A stretch of 64,000 nt of DNA from positions 124,001 through 188,000 of the forward strand of contig NZ_JASHIK010000002.1 of NCBI RefSeq assembly GCF_030733745.1, in the 5' to 3' direction. The notes under the pieces are model-generated. The model saw only the letters and a program-made list of their open reading frames with translations. It did no database searches and was not told the DNA's origin. Source of the stretch: Stappia sp. MMSF_3263. GTDB lineage: Bacteria; Pseudomonadota; Alphaproteobacteria; Rhizobiales; Stappiaceae. Each line of letters starts with the position of its first letter. The stretch's first letter is position 1. Made by a program: the position numbers and the translations under genes. Shown piece after piece: positions 17,308 through 26,779 of the stretch.

Positions 17308-18855
17308 ATGCAGAACAACGGCGCGCACGAAAAGACGCAGGCGGCTGGAACCAGGCCGAACATCCTGATCTTCATGGTGGATCAGCTGAACGGGACGCTG
17401 TTTCCCGACGGTCCGGCCGACTGGCTGCATGCGCCGAACCTGAAACGCCTGGCCTCGCGCTCGGTCCGTTTCGCCAATGCCTACACCGCCTCTCCGCTCT
17501 GTGCGCCGGGCCGGGCCTCGTTCATGTCCGGCCAGTTGCCGTCGCGCACGAGGGTCTATGACAACGCCGCCGAGTTTGCCTCGGACATCCCCAGCTACGC
17601 CCATCACCTGCGCCGCGCCGGCTACCAGACCTGCCTTTCCGGCAAGATGCATTTCGTCGGGCCGGACCAGCTGCACGGGTTCGAGGAGCGGCTGACCACC
17701 GACGTCTACCCACCAGATTTCGGCTGGACGCCCGACTATCGCAAGCCGGGCGAGCGGATCGACTGGTGGTATCACAACATGGGCTCGGTGACGGGCGCGG
17801 GCGTCGCGGAGATCACCAACCAGCTCGAATATGACGACGAGGTCGCCTATCACGCCACCCGCAAGGTGCTCGACCTTTCGCGCGGCAACGACGCCCGCCC
17901 CTGGTGCCTGACGGTGAGCTTCACCCATCCGCACGACCCGTATGTGGCGCGGCGGCGCTACTGGGACCTCTATGAGGACTGCCAGCATCTGCTGCCGCGC
18001 GTTCCGGCGATGGATTACGCGGCGCATGATCCGCATTCCAAACGGATTTTCGACGCCAACGACTGGCGCTCCTACGACATCACGGACGAGGATATCCGCC
18101 GGGCGCGTCGCGCGTATTTTGCCAATGTCTCCTATGTCGACGACAAGATCGGCGAGATTCTCGATGCGTTGGAGCGCAGCCGCCAGGAAGCGGTGATCCT
18201 GTTCGTTTCCGATCATGGCGACATGCTCGGCGAGCGCGGATTGTGGTTCAAGATGAGCTTCTTCGAGGGCTCAGCCCGGGTGCCGCTGATGATCTCGGCC
18301 CCCGGTCTTGCGCCGGGGCGGATCGCCGCGCCGGTCTCGACACTGGACGTGACGCCGACGCTTTGCGCGCTGGCCGGGGTGCCGCTCGACGAGGTGGCGC
18401 CGTGGACGGATGGGGAGAGCCTGCTGCCGCTGGCCGGGGGTGCGCCGCGCACGAGCCCCGTGGCGATGGAATATGCGGCCGAGGCCTCCTACGCGCCCCT
18501 GGTGGCGCTGCGCGAGGGGCAGTGGAAATACACGCGCTGCCGGCTCGACCCGGAGCAGCTCTTCGATCTCGACGCCGACCCGGACGAGCTATCGAACCTC
18601 GCCGGCGATCCGGCCCATGGCGAAATTCTCGCGCATTTTCGGACGCTTGCCGAAAACCGATGGGACCTCGACCGATTTGACGCGGAGATCCGCCAGTCGC
18701 AGGCCCGCCGCCTCGTCGTCTACGAGGCGTTGCGCAACGGCGCCCATTTTCCCTGGGATTACCAACCGCTGCAAAAAGCCAGCGAGCGCTACATGCGCAA
18801 TCACATGGACCTCAACGTCCTGGAGGAGAGGCAGAGGTTCCCCCGCGGCGAATGA
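17308..18855 (+). CDS. betC: Choline-sulfatase
   Basis: 515 residues from the ATG at 17308 (GGGGGC upstream). It hydrolyses choline-O-sulfate to choline and sulfate in the cytoplasm. The sulfatase signature is SPLCAPGRASFMSGQLPSR, with Cys65 in C-x-P-x-R, the residue converted to formylglycine. Metal ligands are visible in MVDQ near the N-terminus and in LFVSDHGDMLGERG. The C-terminal choline-sulfatase extension (WDLDRFDAEIRQSQARR) is present, matching the usual BetC length of about 510. It is followed 42 bases later by a BCCT transporter and is divergent from LysR. betA, betB and betI are not in the window. Confidence 0.93.
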   Translation: MQNNGAHEKTQAAGTRPNILIFMVDQLNGTLFPDGPADWLHAPNLKRLASRSVRFANAYTASPLCAPGRASFMSGQLPSRTRVYDNAAEFASDIPSYAHHLRRAGYQTCLSGKMHFVGPDQLHGFEERLTTDVYPPDFGWTPDYRKPGERIDWWYHNMGSVTGAGVAEITNQLEYDDEVAYHATRKVLDLSRGNDARPWCLTVSFTHPHDPYVARRRYWDLYEDCQHLLPRVPAMDYAAHDPHSKRIFDANDWRSYDITDEDIRRARRAYFANVSYVDDKIGEILDALERSRQEAVILFVSDHGDMLGERGLWFKMSFFEGSARVPLMISAPGLAPGRIAAPVSTLDVTPTLCALAGVPLDEVAPWTDGESLLPLAGGAPRTSPVAMEYAAEASYAPLVALREGQWKYTRCRLDPEQLFDLDADPDELSNLAGDPAHGEILAHFRTLAENRWDLDRFDAEIRQSQARRLVVYEALRNGAHFPWDYQPLQKASERYMRNHMDLNVLEERQRFPRGE

Positions 18856-18897
18856 CCTTCCCGCCGCGACAACAACAAGCAAAAAGGAACAGACCAG

Positions 18898-20544
18898 ATG
18901 AGTGTGAAACCACCCCTGCTCGACCTGCCGATCAAGATCGCCGAACGCGGCTTCTACAACGGCTTCATCCTTGACGTGACGATCACCTCGAAACTGGCGG
19001 TCGGGGCGCTGGTCCTGTGGGCGGTCGCCTTTCCCCAGCAGGCCAGCGACGTTCTCGCCGGATTCAACAGCTTTATCCTCGCCAACTTCGCGCTGTGGTA
19101 TTTTTACGTGATGGCCGCCTTCGTGCTCGCCTGCATCGTGCTCGCGCTGTGGCCGACAGCCGGGCGCATGAAGCTTGGCGGTCCCGACGACAAGCCGGAA
19201 TTCTCGCGCTTTTCCTGGTTCTCGATGATGTTCGGGGCCGGTATCGGCGTAGGCATGCTGACCTGGGCTGTGGCGGAGCCGATCTACCACTTCAAGAGAA
19301 ACCCGGACGTGATCCAGGGCCTGGCGACGAGCGGCGGGGCCGACAATGTGCTCAACGCCTTCAAGTGGTCCTATCTCCACTGGGGGTTCTCGGCCTGGTC
19401 GTCCTATGCGATCGCCGGCCTGGCGCTCGGCTTCTTCGCCTATCGCCGCGGGTTGCCGCTGACCATCCGCTCCTCGCTCGCTCCGCTCTTCGGCCGCAGC
19501 CTGTCGGGTCCGATCGGCCATGCGATCGACATCGTCGCGGTGATCGCAACCATTCTCGGCGTTGCCCAGATGCTCGGCTTCGGCGTCGAACAGTTCGTTG
19601 CCGGCATGGCGCGCATCGGCATCGGCGACTGGCTGATCAACGAACAGGGCACCGCTTCCTCGCTTGGCATCATCGTCGCCATCGTCATCATCATGGGCGC
19701 CTCGACCCTGTCGGCGCTGTCTGGTGTCGGCAAGGGCATCAAGTGGCTGTCGAACCTGAACATGGTGCTCAGCACGTTCCTGCTCGTCTTCTTCCTGCTG
19801 TTCGGCTCGACCTGGTTCGGCCTCAACGCGCTGTTCGTCGGCGGGTTTGAATATCTGATGGCCCTGCCGTCGATGATCTTCACGGTCTATTCCGGCGAGG
19901 GCGAGACGGCCAAGGCGCTGGAAGGCTGGCAGGGTGCCTGGTCGGTCTTCTACTGGGCCTGGTGGGTGGCGTTCGCCCCCTTTGTCGGGCTCTTCCTTGC
20001 CCGTATCTCCAAGGGCCGCACGATCCGCGAGTTCGTCGTCGGGGCGGTGATCGCGCCGGCGATCATGTGCTTCGTCTGGTTCGCCTTTGCCGGGGGAACC
20101 GCGATCCAGATAGAACTCAGCGGCGTCGCGGGCGGCGCGATCAACTCGGTGCCGGACGGCGACAAGATCTTCGCCATGACCGGCCTGATGCTGTCGCCGG
20201 TGCTCGGCTGGCTGATGGCGGTGCTGATCGTCGTGCTGCTGATGACCTACCTGGTCACCTCGGCCGATTCCGCCGTGCTGATCGTCAACACGATCAACGC
20301 GGCCGGAGACGAGGGTCCCAAGGCACGGCCCCACATCCTGTTCTGGGGCGTCACGCTGGGGATGGTCGTTGCCGCGCTGCTGCTTGTCGGCGGGCTGAAG
20401 GCGATCCAGACGGCGATGGTGATCGGCGCCCTGCCCTTCTCGCTGGTGATGGTGCTGATGTGCGTGTCGCTGTTCAAGGCGATCTATCGCGACGGCATGC
20501 GCGAGCGGGCCGGACTGCAGACCACCTACGGCGAGGTCACCTGA
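18898..20544 (+). CDS. BCCT family betaine/choline transporter
   Basis: 548 residues from the ATG at 18898 with AAGGAAC upstream. About twelve membrane segments and the family block MMFGAGIGVGMLTWAVAEP plus WGFSAWSSYAIAGLALGFFAY and YWAWWVAFAPFVGLFLARIS identify a betaine/carnitine/choline transporter. Its position directly behind betC suggests uptake of choline, choline sulfate or a related quaternary amine. BCCT members are sodium- or proton-coupled; the GIGVGMLTW region has the glycine-rich stretch seen in both. It lacks the long osmosensory C-terminal tail of BetP or BetT, ending soon after helix 12, so osmotic gating of activity is unlikely. Confidence 0.92.
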   Translation: MSVKPPLLDLPIKIAERGFYNGFILDVTITSKLAVGALVLWAVAFPQQASDVLAGFNSFILANFALWYFYVMAAFVLACIVLALWPTAGRMKLGGPDDKPEFSRFSWFSMMFGAGIGVGMLTWAVAEPIYHFKRNPDVIQGLATSGGADNVLNAFKWSYLHWGFSAWSSYAIAGLALGFFAYRRGLPLTIRSSLAPLFGRSLSGPIGHAIDIVAVIATILGVAQMLGFGVEQFVAGMARIGIGDWLINEQGTASSLGIIVAIVIIMGASTLSALSGVGKGIKWLSNLNMVLSTFLLVFFLLFGSTWFGLNALFVGGFEYLMALPSMIFTVYSGEGETAKALEGWQGAWSVFYWAWWVAFAPFVGLFLARISKGRTIREFVVGAVIAPAIMCFVWFAFAGGTAIQIELSGVAGGAINSVPDGDKIFAMTGLMLSPVLGWLMAVLIVVLLMTYLVTSADSAVLIVNTINAAGDEGPKARPHILFWGVTLGMVVAALLLVGGLKAIQTAMVIGALPFSLVMVLMCVSLFKAIYRDGMRERAGLQTTYGEVT

Positions 20545-20662
20545 TCGCGGACCGGCGGCGCCTCACGGTGCCGCCGGTTGTCGCAAGACGAGCCGTGGTT
20601 TGCGTAATTTCGAACAAAGAATTGCGAAAAATTGCGCGTTTTTGTATCGAAATTGATCGATA

Positions 20663-21772
20663 TCAGTTCAAGCGCTCACCCGTGCGCGGACAGCGCCGGG
20701 ACTGGTCCTCACCCTGCAGCGGATTGCGGCGCGAGGTCTTGAAATCCCCGCGAACGTGATCCCACCAGTAGCCGAGATAGGAGCGCTCGGCGCGGGCGCT
20801 GAACACCTCCGGCGCGCCGCGCGTCAGTTCCGGCAGGCGCGTCCAGGCAACGTTCGGGAAGGTGTGGTGCTCGTTGTGATAGCCGGTGTTGAACAACAGC
20901 CGGTTGATCCAGCCATAGGTCGAGCGGGTCGGCGTCCCGGCATCGTCGCCGGGATGCTCGCTGAGCGACTGGCCGAGATTGGAGATGCCGAACTTGCCCA
21001 GGAAGATCGACAGCGCCCAGTTGTGGTAGAGCCAGCCGAGAAAGCCGAAGGCGGCGAACAGGAGAACATTGACGCCGAGCGACCAGGCAATGAACAGGCG
21101 GCGCTGCCACAGCGGCGCGCGGGTCGAGCGGACATGCCGCTCGCCGTCACGGGCAACACGGCCCGTCAATCGCTCGTAGAGGCGGGGGAATATCTCGTCT
21201 GAGATAATGAAGCCGAAGGGCAGGATGTGGACGACAAGCGTCGCAACGGTGAGCGCGCGCTGCAGCCGGGGACGCCCTTCCACCAGCATCTCCCGTGCCT
21301 TGAAGGCGCACAGGTCCTCGTGCTCGTAGTCGCGCTCGTAGTCGCCGATGAAGGGATGATGGCTCGACAGGTGCTCGTGCTGGTAGGTGAGCTGCTTGCC
21401 GAAGGAGCCGAGAATGGTCTCCAGGCCGAGATCGAAGGCGAGCTTCGCCTTCTCGCCGCGAAAGATCAGCCGGTGGGCGGTCTCGTGCACCAGCGCGCCG
21501 GCCGCATGGATGACGAACTGGCCGAACAGGAAGGCCGCCAGGAAGACGACCAGCAGGTTGCTGTCCGACACCGCCCAGGCCATGCCCCAGTGCAAGGCGA
21601 GGAGCAGCGGCACGAAAAGCGCCGTACGCGGGTCGGGGCCGGCAAGGTCCCGCAGGCCGGGATGCGCCTTGAGCGTTTCCTTGCGCATCTGCAGGTGCCG
21701 ACGCGCCTGCGGCGAGATGCTTTCGCGGGCCTGCGCCTCGCCCGTCGTCCCTGTCGCCTGAACCGTTTCCAT
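20663..21772 (-). CDS. Membrane fatty-acid/sphingolipid-type desaturase
   Basis: The ATG at 21772 gives 369 residues; the frame also allows a TTG eleven codons earlier. Three histidine boxes for a di-iron centre are present: HETAH (96-100), HEHLSSHH (132-139) and NEHHTFP (300-306). Four or so membrane segments fall between them. The last box, in NTGYHNEHHTFPNVAWTRLP, and the following APEVFSA/YLGYWWDHV pattern resemble dihydroceramide delta-4 desaturases more than standard acyl-lipid desaturases. It may desaturate or hydroxylate a sphingolipid-like or ornithine-lipid acyl chain; the exact substrate is not readable. It is a single gene with no obvious lipid-synthesis neighbour. Confidence 0.82.
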   Translation of the reverse strand: METVQATGTTGEAQARESISPQARRHLQMRKETLKAHPGLRDLAGPDPRTALFVPLLLALHWGMAWAVSDSNLLVVFLAAFLFGQFVIHAAGALVHETAHRLIFRGEKAKLAFDLGLETILGSFGKQLTYQHEHLSSHHPFIGDYERDYEHEDLCAFKAREMLVEGRPRLQRALTVATLVVHILPFGFIISDEIFPRLYERLTGRVARDGERHVRSTRAPLWQRRLFIAWSLGVNVLLFAAFGFLGWLYHNWALSIFLGKFGISNLGQSLSEHPGDDAGTPTRSTYGWINRLLFNTGYHNEHHTFPNVAWTRLPELTRGAPEVFSARAERSYLGYWWDHVRGDFKTSRRNPLQGEDQSRRCPRTGERLN

Positions 21773-21988
21773 GAAATGTCCGGTTTTCCCACGTTCCACG
21801 GGCAAAGGGTGGAACGCGAGACGGCCCGGATGTCAAACGGAATTCGCTCCCGCACGCTCCGCCGCGACCTGAGACCGCGCCTTGCGGGCAGAAAGTGACG
21901 CAGGGATATCCGGTAATTTTAGCGCCTGGCTTAAACAGCCTTTCACGACTCGCCATTAGTGTTGGATGGTGGGGGTTCGGAGGTTTGA

Positions 21989-22522
21989 ATGGGTCAGGTT
22001 CTCAAGGCTTTCGCCGCCCCGTTTCTTTTTGCCGCGCTGGCCGCAGCCTTTTCGGCGGCCGCGCATGCCGATACGACCGGTGTCGAGGCGATCCATGCGC
22101 GCTCGGCCGGCGCGGATCTCGACGCCGTGCGCCGGGACGTCGGGGAACTGGCAGCCCTGGCGGAAAAACATATCGGCGACAAGGGGCTGCGTCAGGCGTT
22201 GAAGGATTTCGGCACCGCGCCCTGGGTCCGCGATGCCAATGGCCTGCATCTTTGGGGTGTGACCGTTTCGGGTGTAAGCTGGTTCGACACCGGCCATCCG
22301 GAGCTTGTCGGCATCGATGTGAGCAACATCACCGACATCGAGGGACGCTTCTGGGCGAAACTGGCGGTGCGATCGGCTCTGGGCACGGGCGACAAGGTGT
22401 TCCTGCTGCTGTTCCCGCACCCGAAGACCGGAAAGTCGGCTGTCGGCTTCCATAGCTGTTTCGCGCTGGAGGACGGCGAACGCGTTCTGTGCGCGGGAGC
22501 ATTCGAAGATGCGTCGAGGTAG
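21989..22522 (+). CDS. Periplasmic single-Cache-domain-like protein
   Basis: 177 residues from the ATG at 21989 with GGAGG upstream. A Sec signal peptide (MGQVLKAFAAPFLFAALAAA through AHADT) precedes a small sensory-type domain containing GVTVSGVSWFDTGHPELVGI and DGERVLCAGAF, reminiscent of sCache_2 sensors. Two cysteines (HSCFALEDGERVLC) may form a disulphide. It overlaps the downstream GGDEF-EAL gene by 14 bases, so the pair is co-translated and the protein could act as its periplasmic ligand-binding partner; that role is inferred. Confidence 0.75.
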   Translation: MGQVLKAFAAPFLFAALAAAFSAAAHADTTGVEAIHARSAGADLDAVRRDVGELAALAEKHIGDKGLRQALKDFGTAPWVRDANGLHLWGVTVSGVSWFDTGHPELVGIDVSNITDIEGRFWAKLAVRSALGTGDKVFLLLFPHPKTGKSAVGFHSCFALEDGERVLCAGAFEDASR

Positions 22523-24680
22523 AAAGCTGGCCGGCCGTCTGCGGTTCTCCAACTGGTCGATCCTTGCCAAGGTGATGGCCGGACCGCTGGTGATGCTGGT
22601 CGCCCTGACGCTGATGACATTCGTCGCGTGGCAGACGTTGAAGACGCAGCGCACGGCGATCGTGTCGGGTTTTGCCGAGTTCGAAATCGCGCTCGATCGC
22701 GCCTATCACGTCTCTCATCACCTGGCCAGCGTCGAGGCGAACCTCTACAAGCTCTCCATGTGGAGCGAGATCGGCGTGCGCGGCGCCGAGCTGGAAGGCA
22801 CGCTGCGCTCCATCTCCTACAATCTCGAAATCAGCGATACCGACATCGCCAAGATGCAGGAAGCCGGGCTGGAAGGCGCCGAGGAGCTGCGCGCCGCGTT
22901 CGCGGTCTACAAGCAGAACACCTCACAGGCGGTGCTGCTGATCCTGCGAAACGCCACGCTCGGCGCGGTCGCGACGCGCGGCGGCCACCAGACCTACGCG
23001 CGCGTCGAGAGGCTTGCGCAGTCCATCGCCACCCAGGCCTCCAGCGATTTTCGCGAGGCGACTGATCGCACGTCCGCCATGTCCGACCGCCTCGCCCGGG
23101 ACTTCATCGTGGCCGCCGCGCTGACAGGCCTGATGGCGATCATCGTCAGCTTCGCCGCTTCGCGCGTGATCACGCGCCCGATTCTGGGGCTGGTGCGCAC
23201 GGTGCAGTCGCTGCTACGCGGCGATCTTGCCGTGGCCGTGCCCTTCGTCGAGCGCCGCGACGAGTTCGGCCGGATCGCCGCCTCGGTGCGCGAATTGCAG
23301 CGCGTCATGGTGCAGAACCGGCTGCTCGCCGACGAACGCGAACAGAAGCAGGCGGAACTGGAACATATCGCCAGCCATGACGGGCTGACGGCAGTGGCCA
23401 ACCGCAAGGCCTTCGACACATTCCTCGACGCGATCTGGCAGGACACGCAGGAAGGCGGGGAATTCGTCTACCTGCTGGTCGATCTGGACAGTTTCAAGCC
23501 GATCAACGATGCCTACGGCCACGACGCGGGCGACGCGGTGCTGAAGACTTTGGCGCAGCGCTTCCGCGAGTTGACGCGACCGGGCGACTTCGTCGCGCGG
23601 CTTGGGGGCGACGAGTTCGGCATCGTCGTGCCGCTGGCCGATCACCGGCGCGACCCGGAAACCATCGCGCGACGGATCCTGGAGGCGACGACCCGGCCGA
23701 TCCCGTTCAACGGTCGGGAACTGCGCGTCGGCGCCAGCATCGGCGTTGCCTGCAGCCGGGATGTCTCCGGCGCGGCGCACGAGCTGATGGCAGCCGCCGA
23801 CCAGGCGATGTATGTCGCCAAGCAAGAGAAGCGACCTTCCTACTCGGTCTATTCACCCAGCATGATGCCGGAGCGTTTCGGCCTGGAAGACAAGGAAGAG
23901 ATCGAGACGGCGCTGGAACGCGGCGAGTTCGTCATGCACTACCAGCCGAAGGTGCGGCTGGGCACCGACGGTCATGCCGGTTTCGAGGCGCTCGCCCGCT
24001 GGCAGCATCCGGAAAAGGGTCTGTTGCCGCCCTCCTATTTCCTGCCCCGGATCGGCAATTTCGGGCTGCAGGGCAATTTCACGATGGAGGTCGCGCGGCA
24101 GGTGTTTTCCGACCTTCGCCGCTTTGCCGCAGCCGGGCTCGACACCGGCGGGGTCGCGATCAACCTGGACGAGGCAACGCTGGCGACGCGCAGCGGCATG
24201 GATGCGCTGCACGGCCTGTTTGCCGAGAACGCCGAGTTTGCCCGCCTGATCACCCTGGAAATCACCGAGGACGTGTTCATCGCCCGCTCCGCCGACATCA
24301 TCCGCGACAATGTGGAGATGCTGGCCGCACTCGGCATCCGCATCTCGATGGACGACTTCGGCACCGGCTACGGCTCGTTCAAGCACTTGCGCGAATTCAC
24401 CATCCACGAGTTGAAGATCGACACCCAGTTTGTCGCCGGCATCGGCCGCGACAAGTCATCCGAGGTGATCATCGACGGTTTTCTGGCGATCGCCTCGGGC
24501 CTTGGCGCGGATGTTGTCGCGGAGGGCATCGAGACACCGGAGCAGCAGCAATACCTGACCCGGCGCGGCTGCCATTTCGGCCAGGGCTTCCTGTTCTGCC
24601 GTCCCCTGCCCTTCGACGGTGCGGCCGCCTATCTGGAAGAACGTGCGCCGCTGGCCCGGGAGAAGACGAAAGTCGGCTGA
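22509..24680 (+). CDS. HAMP-GGDEF-EAL bifunctional c-di-GMP protein
   Basis: 723 residues from the ATG at 22509. A membrane segment (about 27-47), a helical periplasmic region and a second segment (about 200-220) lead into a HAMP domain. The GGDEF domain has an intact RLGGDEFG (about residue 367), preceded by RPGD five residues upstream, a product-inhibition I-site. The EAL domain shows FEALARW (about 492), ITLEITED, SMDDFGTGYGS, ELKIDTQFV and VVAEGIET, so the catalytic set looks complete. It could both make and degrade c-di-GMP, switched by the periplasmic region or by the overlapping Cache-like protein. Confidence 0.93.
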   Translation: MRRGRKLAGRLRFSNWSILAKVMAGPLVMLVALTLMTFVAWQTLKTQRTAIVSGFAEFEIALDRAYHVSHHLASVEANLYKLSMWSEIGVRGAELEGTLRSISYNLEISDTDIAKMQEAGLEGAEELRAAFAVYKQNTSQAVLLILRNATLGAVATRGGHQTYARVERLAQSIATQASSDFREATDRTSAMSDRLARDFIVAAALTGLMAIIVSFAASRVITRPILGLVRTVQSLLRGDLAVAVPFVERRDEFGRIAASVRELQRVMVQNRLLADEREQKQAELEHIASHDGLTAVANRKAFDTFLDAIWQDTQEGGEFVYLLVDLDSFKPINDAYGHDAGDAVLKTLAQRFRELTRPGDFVARLGGDEFGIVVPLADHRRDPETIARRILEATTRPIPFNGRELRVGASIGVACSRDVSGAAHELMAAADQAMYVAKQEKRPSYSVYSPSMMPERFGLEDKEEIETALERGEFVMHYQPKVRLGTDGHAGFEALARWQHPEKGLLPPSYFLPRIGNFGLQGNFTMEVARQVFSDLRRFAAAGLDTGGVAINLDEATLATRSGMDALHGLFAENAEFARLITLEITEDVFIARSADIIRDNVEMLAALGIRISMDDFGTGYGSFKHLREFTIHELKIDTQFVAGIGRDKSSEVIIDGFLAIASGLGADVVAEGIETPEQQQYLTRRGCHFGQGFLFCRPLPFDGAAAYLEERAPLAREKTKVG

Positions 24681-24795
24681 GGAGCGGCACCCGGGTTTCG
24701 TCCGTTTGAATTTTCCGCCCCCGGGGCCTTGTCTAATCCTGCCGGCATCGACCATCATCGGCGCGCCGTTTGCTTTGCTCGACAAGGACCCGCCG

Positions 24796-25995
24796 ATGAC
24801 CACCCGCCTCTCGTGCCGCCCGCTTGCGGGCCTTGCCCTTGCCGCCGTCTTCCTCGCGCCCCTGCCCGCGCTCGCCAACACGCCCTGTGGCGGGGATTTC
24901 GGCGCCTTCCTGAACGGTGTCGCCGAAGAGGCCCGCGCCAAGGGCCTGCCGGACGCCGCCATCCGCCAGACCCTTTCGGGGGCGCGGATAGACCGCACGG
25001 TGCTGTCGCGCGACCGGGCGCAAGGCGTCTTCAAGCAGGACTTCCTCACCTTCTCCAAGCGCTCTGTGAGCGGCTACCGGCTGAAGCACGGCGCCGGCAA
25101 CATGAAGAAGTTCGCCAGGGTCTTCGCCAAGGCGCAGGCCGACTACGGCGTGCCCGCGCCGGTGATCACCGCCTTCTGGGCGCTGGAGACGGATTTCGGC
25201 GCGGTGCAGGGCGACTTCAACACGGTCAACGCGCTGGCGACGCTTGCCCATGACTGCCGGCGGCCGCATCTGTTCCGCCCGCAACTGATCGCGGCGATCG
25301 AGATGGCGGCCCATGTCGACCTCGACCCGGCGCGCACGACCGGCGCCTGGGCCGGCGAGATCGGCCAGGTGCAGATGCTGCCCGAGGACATCATCCGTTT
25401 CGGCAAGGATGGCGATGGCGACGGCCATGTCGACCTGAAAAAGAGCGCGGCCGACACGATCCTCACCGCCGCCGGTTTCATCAAGAATCTCGGCTGGCGG
25501 GCGGGCGAGCCATGGCTCACCGAAGTGAAGCTGCCGGCGAGCCTGCCCTGGGAAAAGACCGGGCTCAACTTCGACACGACCGTCGGCGAATGGGCGAAGG
25601 CAGGCGTTACGGCGCGCGAGGGATCGCTGCCGGCGGCGAACCTGCCGGCGGCGTTGCTGATGCCGCAGGGGCACAAGGGGCCGGTCTTCCTCGCCTATCC
25701 GAATTTCCGCGTCTATCTGGAGTGGAACCAGTCCTTCATCTACACGACGACGGCCGCCTATCTGGCAACGCGGCTCGCCGGCTCCTCCCGCTACGATCCG
25801 GGCAACCCGGAGCCTGGCCTGTCGGACGCCGCCATGCGCCAGTTGCAGGAGAAGCTTGCCGCCAGGGGCCACGATGTCGGCAAGATCGACGGGATTCTCG
25901 GCGCCGGCACCCGCGCGGCGGTGCGGGCAGAACAGCTGCGCCTCGGCGTTCCGGCGGACGGCTGGCCGACGCCCGCGCTCCTGTCGCGGCTTTGA
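24796..25995 (+). CDS. Lytic murein transglycosylase (MltB-like, SLT_2) with peptidoglycan-binding domain
   Basis: The ATG at 24796 gives 399 residues with a signal peptide (LAGLALAAVFLAPLPALA). The catalytic domain spans about 35-325, with Glu in ITAFWALETDFGAVQG, the family 103 catalytic acid, and AGEIGQVQMLPEDIIRFGKD downstream. A PG_binding_1 domain closes the protein (LQEKLAARGHDVGKIDGILG). It cleaves the MurNAc-GlcNAc bond in the periplasm to form anhydro-muropeptides during wall turnover. No lipobox is seen, so it is probably soluble rather than an outer-membrane lipoprotein. It ends three bases before the convergent map gene. Confidence 0.92.
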   Translation: MTTRLSCRPLAGLALAAVFLAPLPALANTPCGGDFGAFLNGVAEEARAKGLPDAAIRQTLSGARIDRTVLSRDRAQGVFKQDFLTFSKRSVSGYRLKHGAGNMKKFARVFAKAQADYGVPAPVITAFWALETDFGAVQGDFNTVNALATLAHDCRRPHLFRPQLIAAIEMAAHVDLDPARTTGAWAGEIGQVQMLPEDIIRFGKDGDGDGHVDLKKSAADTILTAAGFIKNLGWRAGEPWLTEVKLPASLPWEKTGLNFDTTVGEWAKAGVTAREGSLPAANLPAALLMPQGHKGPVFLAYPNFRVYLEWNQSFIYTTTAAYLATRLAGSSRYDPGNPEPGLSDAAMRQLQEKLAARGHDVGKIDGILGAGTRAAVRAEQLRLGVPADGWPTPALLSRL

Positions 25996-25998
25996 GGG

Positions 25999-26778
25999 TC
26001 AGGCGCTCCGCGCCAGGAACCGCGTCTCGTCACGGCGCAGGGTCAGGACGTCGACGCCGGTTTCGGTAACCGCGACCGTATGCTCGAACTGGGCGGACAG
26101 CTTGCGGTCGTCGGTGACGACGGTCCATCCGTCCTCCTCGGTCGAGACCTTGCGGGTGCCCTGGTTGATCATCGGCTCGATGGTGAAGACCATGCCCTCG
26201 CGCAGCTTCGGCCCGGTTCCCGCCCGGCCGAAATTCAGCACTTGCGGCTCCTCGTGCATCTCGCGGCCGATGCCATGCCCGCAATACTCCCGGACGACCG
26301 AACAGCCGTTCTTCTTGGCGTGCCGCTCTATCGCCGCGCCGATATCGCCCAGATGCGCGCCCGGCCGCACCTGCCCGATCCCCTTCCACATCGCCTCGCG
26401 GGCGACCCGCACGAGCCGCCGCGCGGCCGGCGAGGCATCGCCGACGAGATAGGTCTTGCTGGAATCGGCGATGAAGCCGTTCTTTTCGAGCGTGATGTCG
26501 AAGTTGACGATATCGCCGGTGCGGATGATCTCCCGACGGCTCGGCACGCCATGGCATACGACGTGATTGACGGAACAATGCAGGACATGTTCGTAGCCGT
26601 ATTGTCCCTTGCTCGCCGGGCGCGCGGCCAGGTCATCGGTGATGAAACGGTCGACGAGGTCATTGACCTGCAGTGTCGACATGCCGGCGAGGTCCTGCCC
26701 GTCCAGCATCTCGAAAACCGACGCCAGCAACCGTCCCGAAATGCGCATCAGCGCCAGTTCGTCCGGTGTCTTGACCAT
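25999..26778 (-). CDS. map: Type I methionine aminopeptidase, ParD-linked copy
   Basis: The ATG at 26778 lies one base after the stop of the upstream ParD-like gene (TGA-C-ATG), which fixes the start and indicates coupling; 259 residues. All five metal ligands are visible: Asp94 (NFDIT), Asp105 (ADSSK), His168 (CGHGIG), Glu201 (TIEPM) and Glu232 (QFEHT), plus the substrate His76 (CHGVP). It removes N-terminal methionine from nascent proteins. No N-terminal zinc extension is present. The context with a ParD-like protein suggests a secondary, regulated copy rather than the housekeeping enzyme, which would be elsewhere. Confidence 0.93.
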   Translation of the reverse strand: MVKTPDELALMRISGRLLASVFEMLDGQDLAGMSTLQVNDLVDRFITDDLAARPASKGQYGYEHVLHCSVNHVVCHGVPSRREIIRTGDIVNFDITLEKNGFIADSSKTYLVGDASPAARRLVRVAREAMWKGIGQVRPGAHLGDIGAAIERHAKKNGCSVVREYCGHGIGREMHEEPQVLNFGRAGTGPKLREGMVFTIEPMINQGTRKVSTEEDGWTVVTDDRKLSAQFEHTVAVTETGVDVLTLRRDETRFLARSA

Positions 26779-26779
26779 G

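Noticed and set aside
18589-20334. 581-codon minus-strand frame across the BCCT transporter gene
   Set aside because: His/Arg/Asp-rich antisense text without motif; the transporter is well supported.
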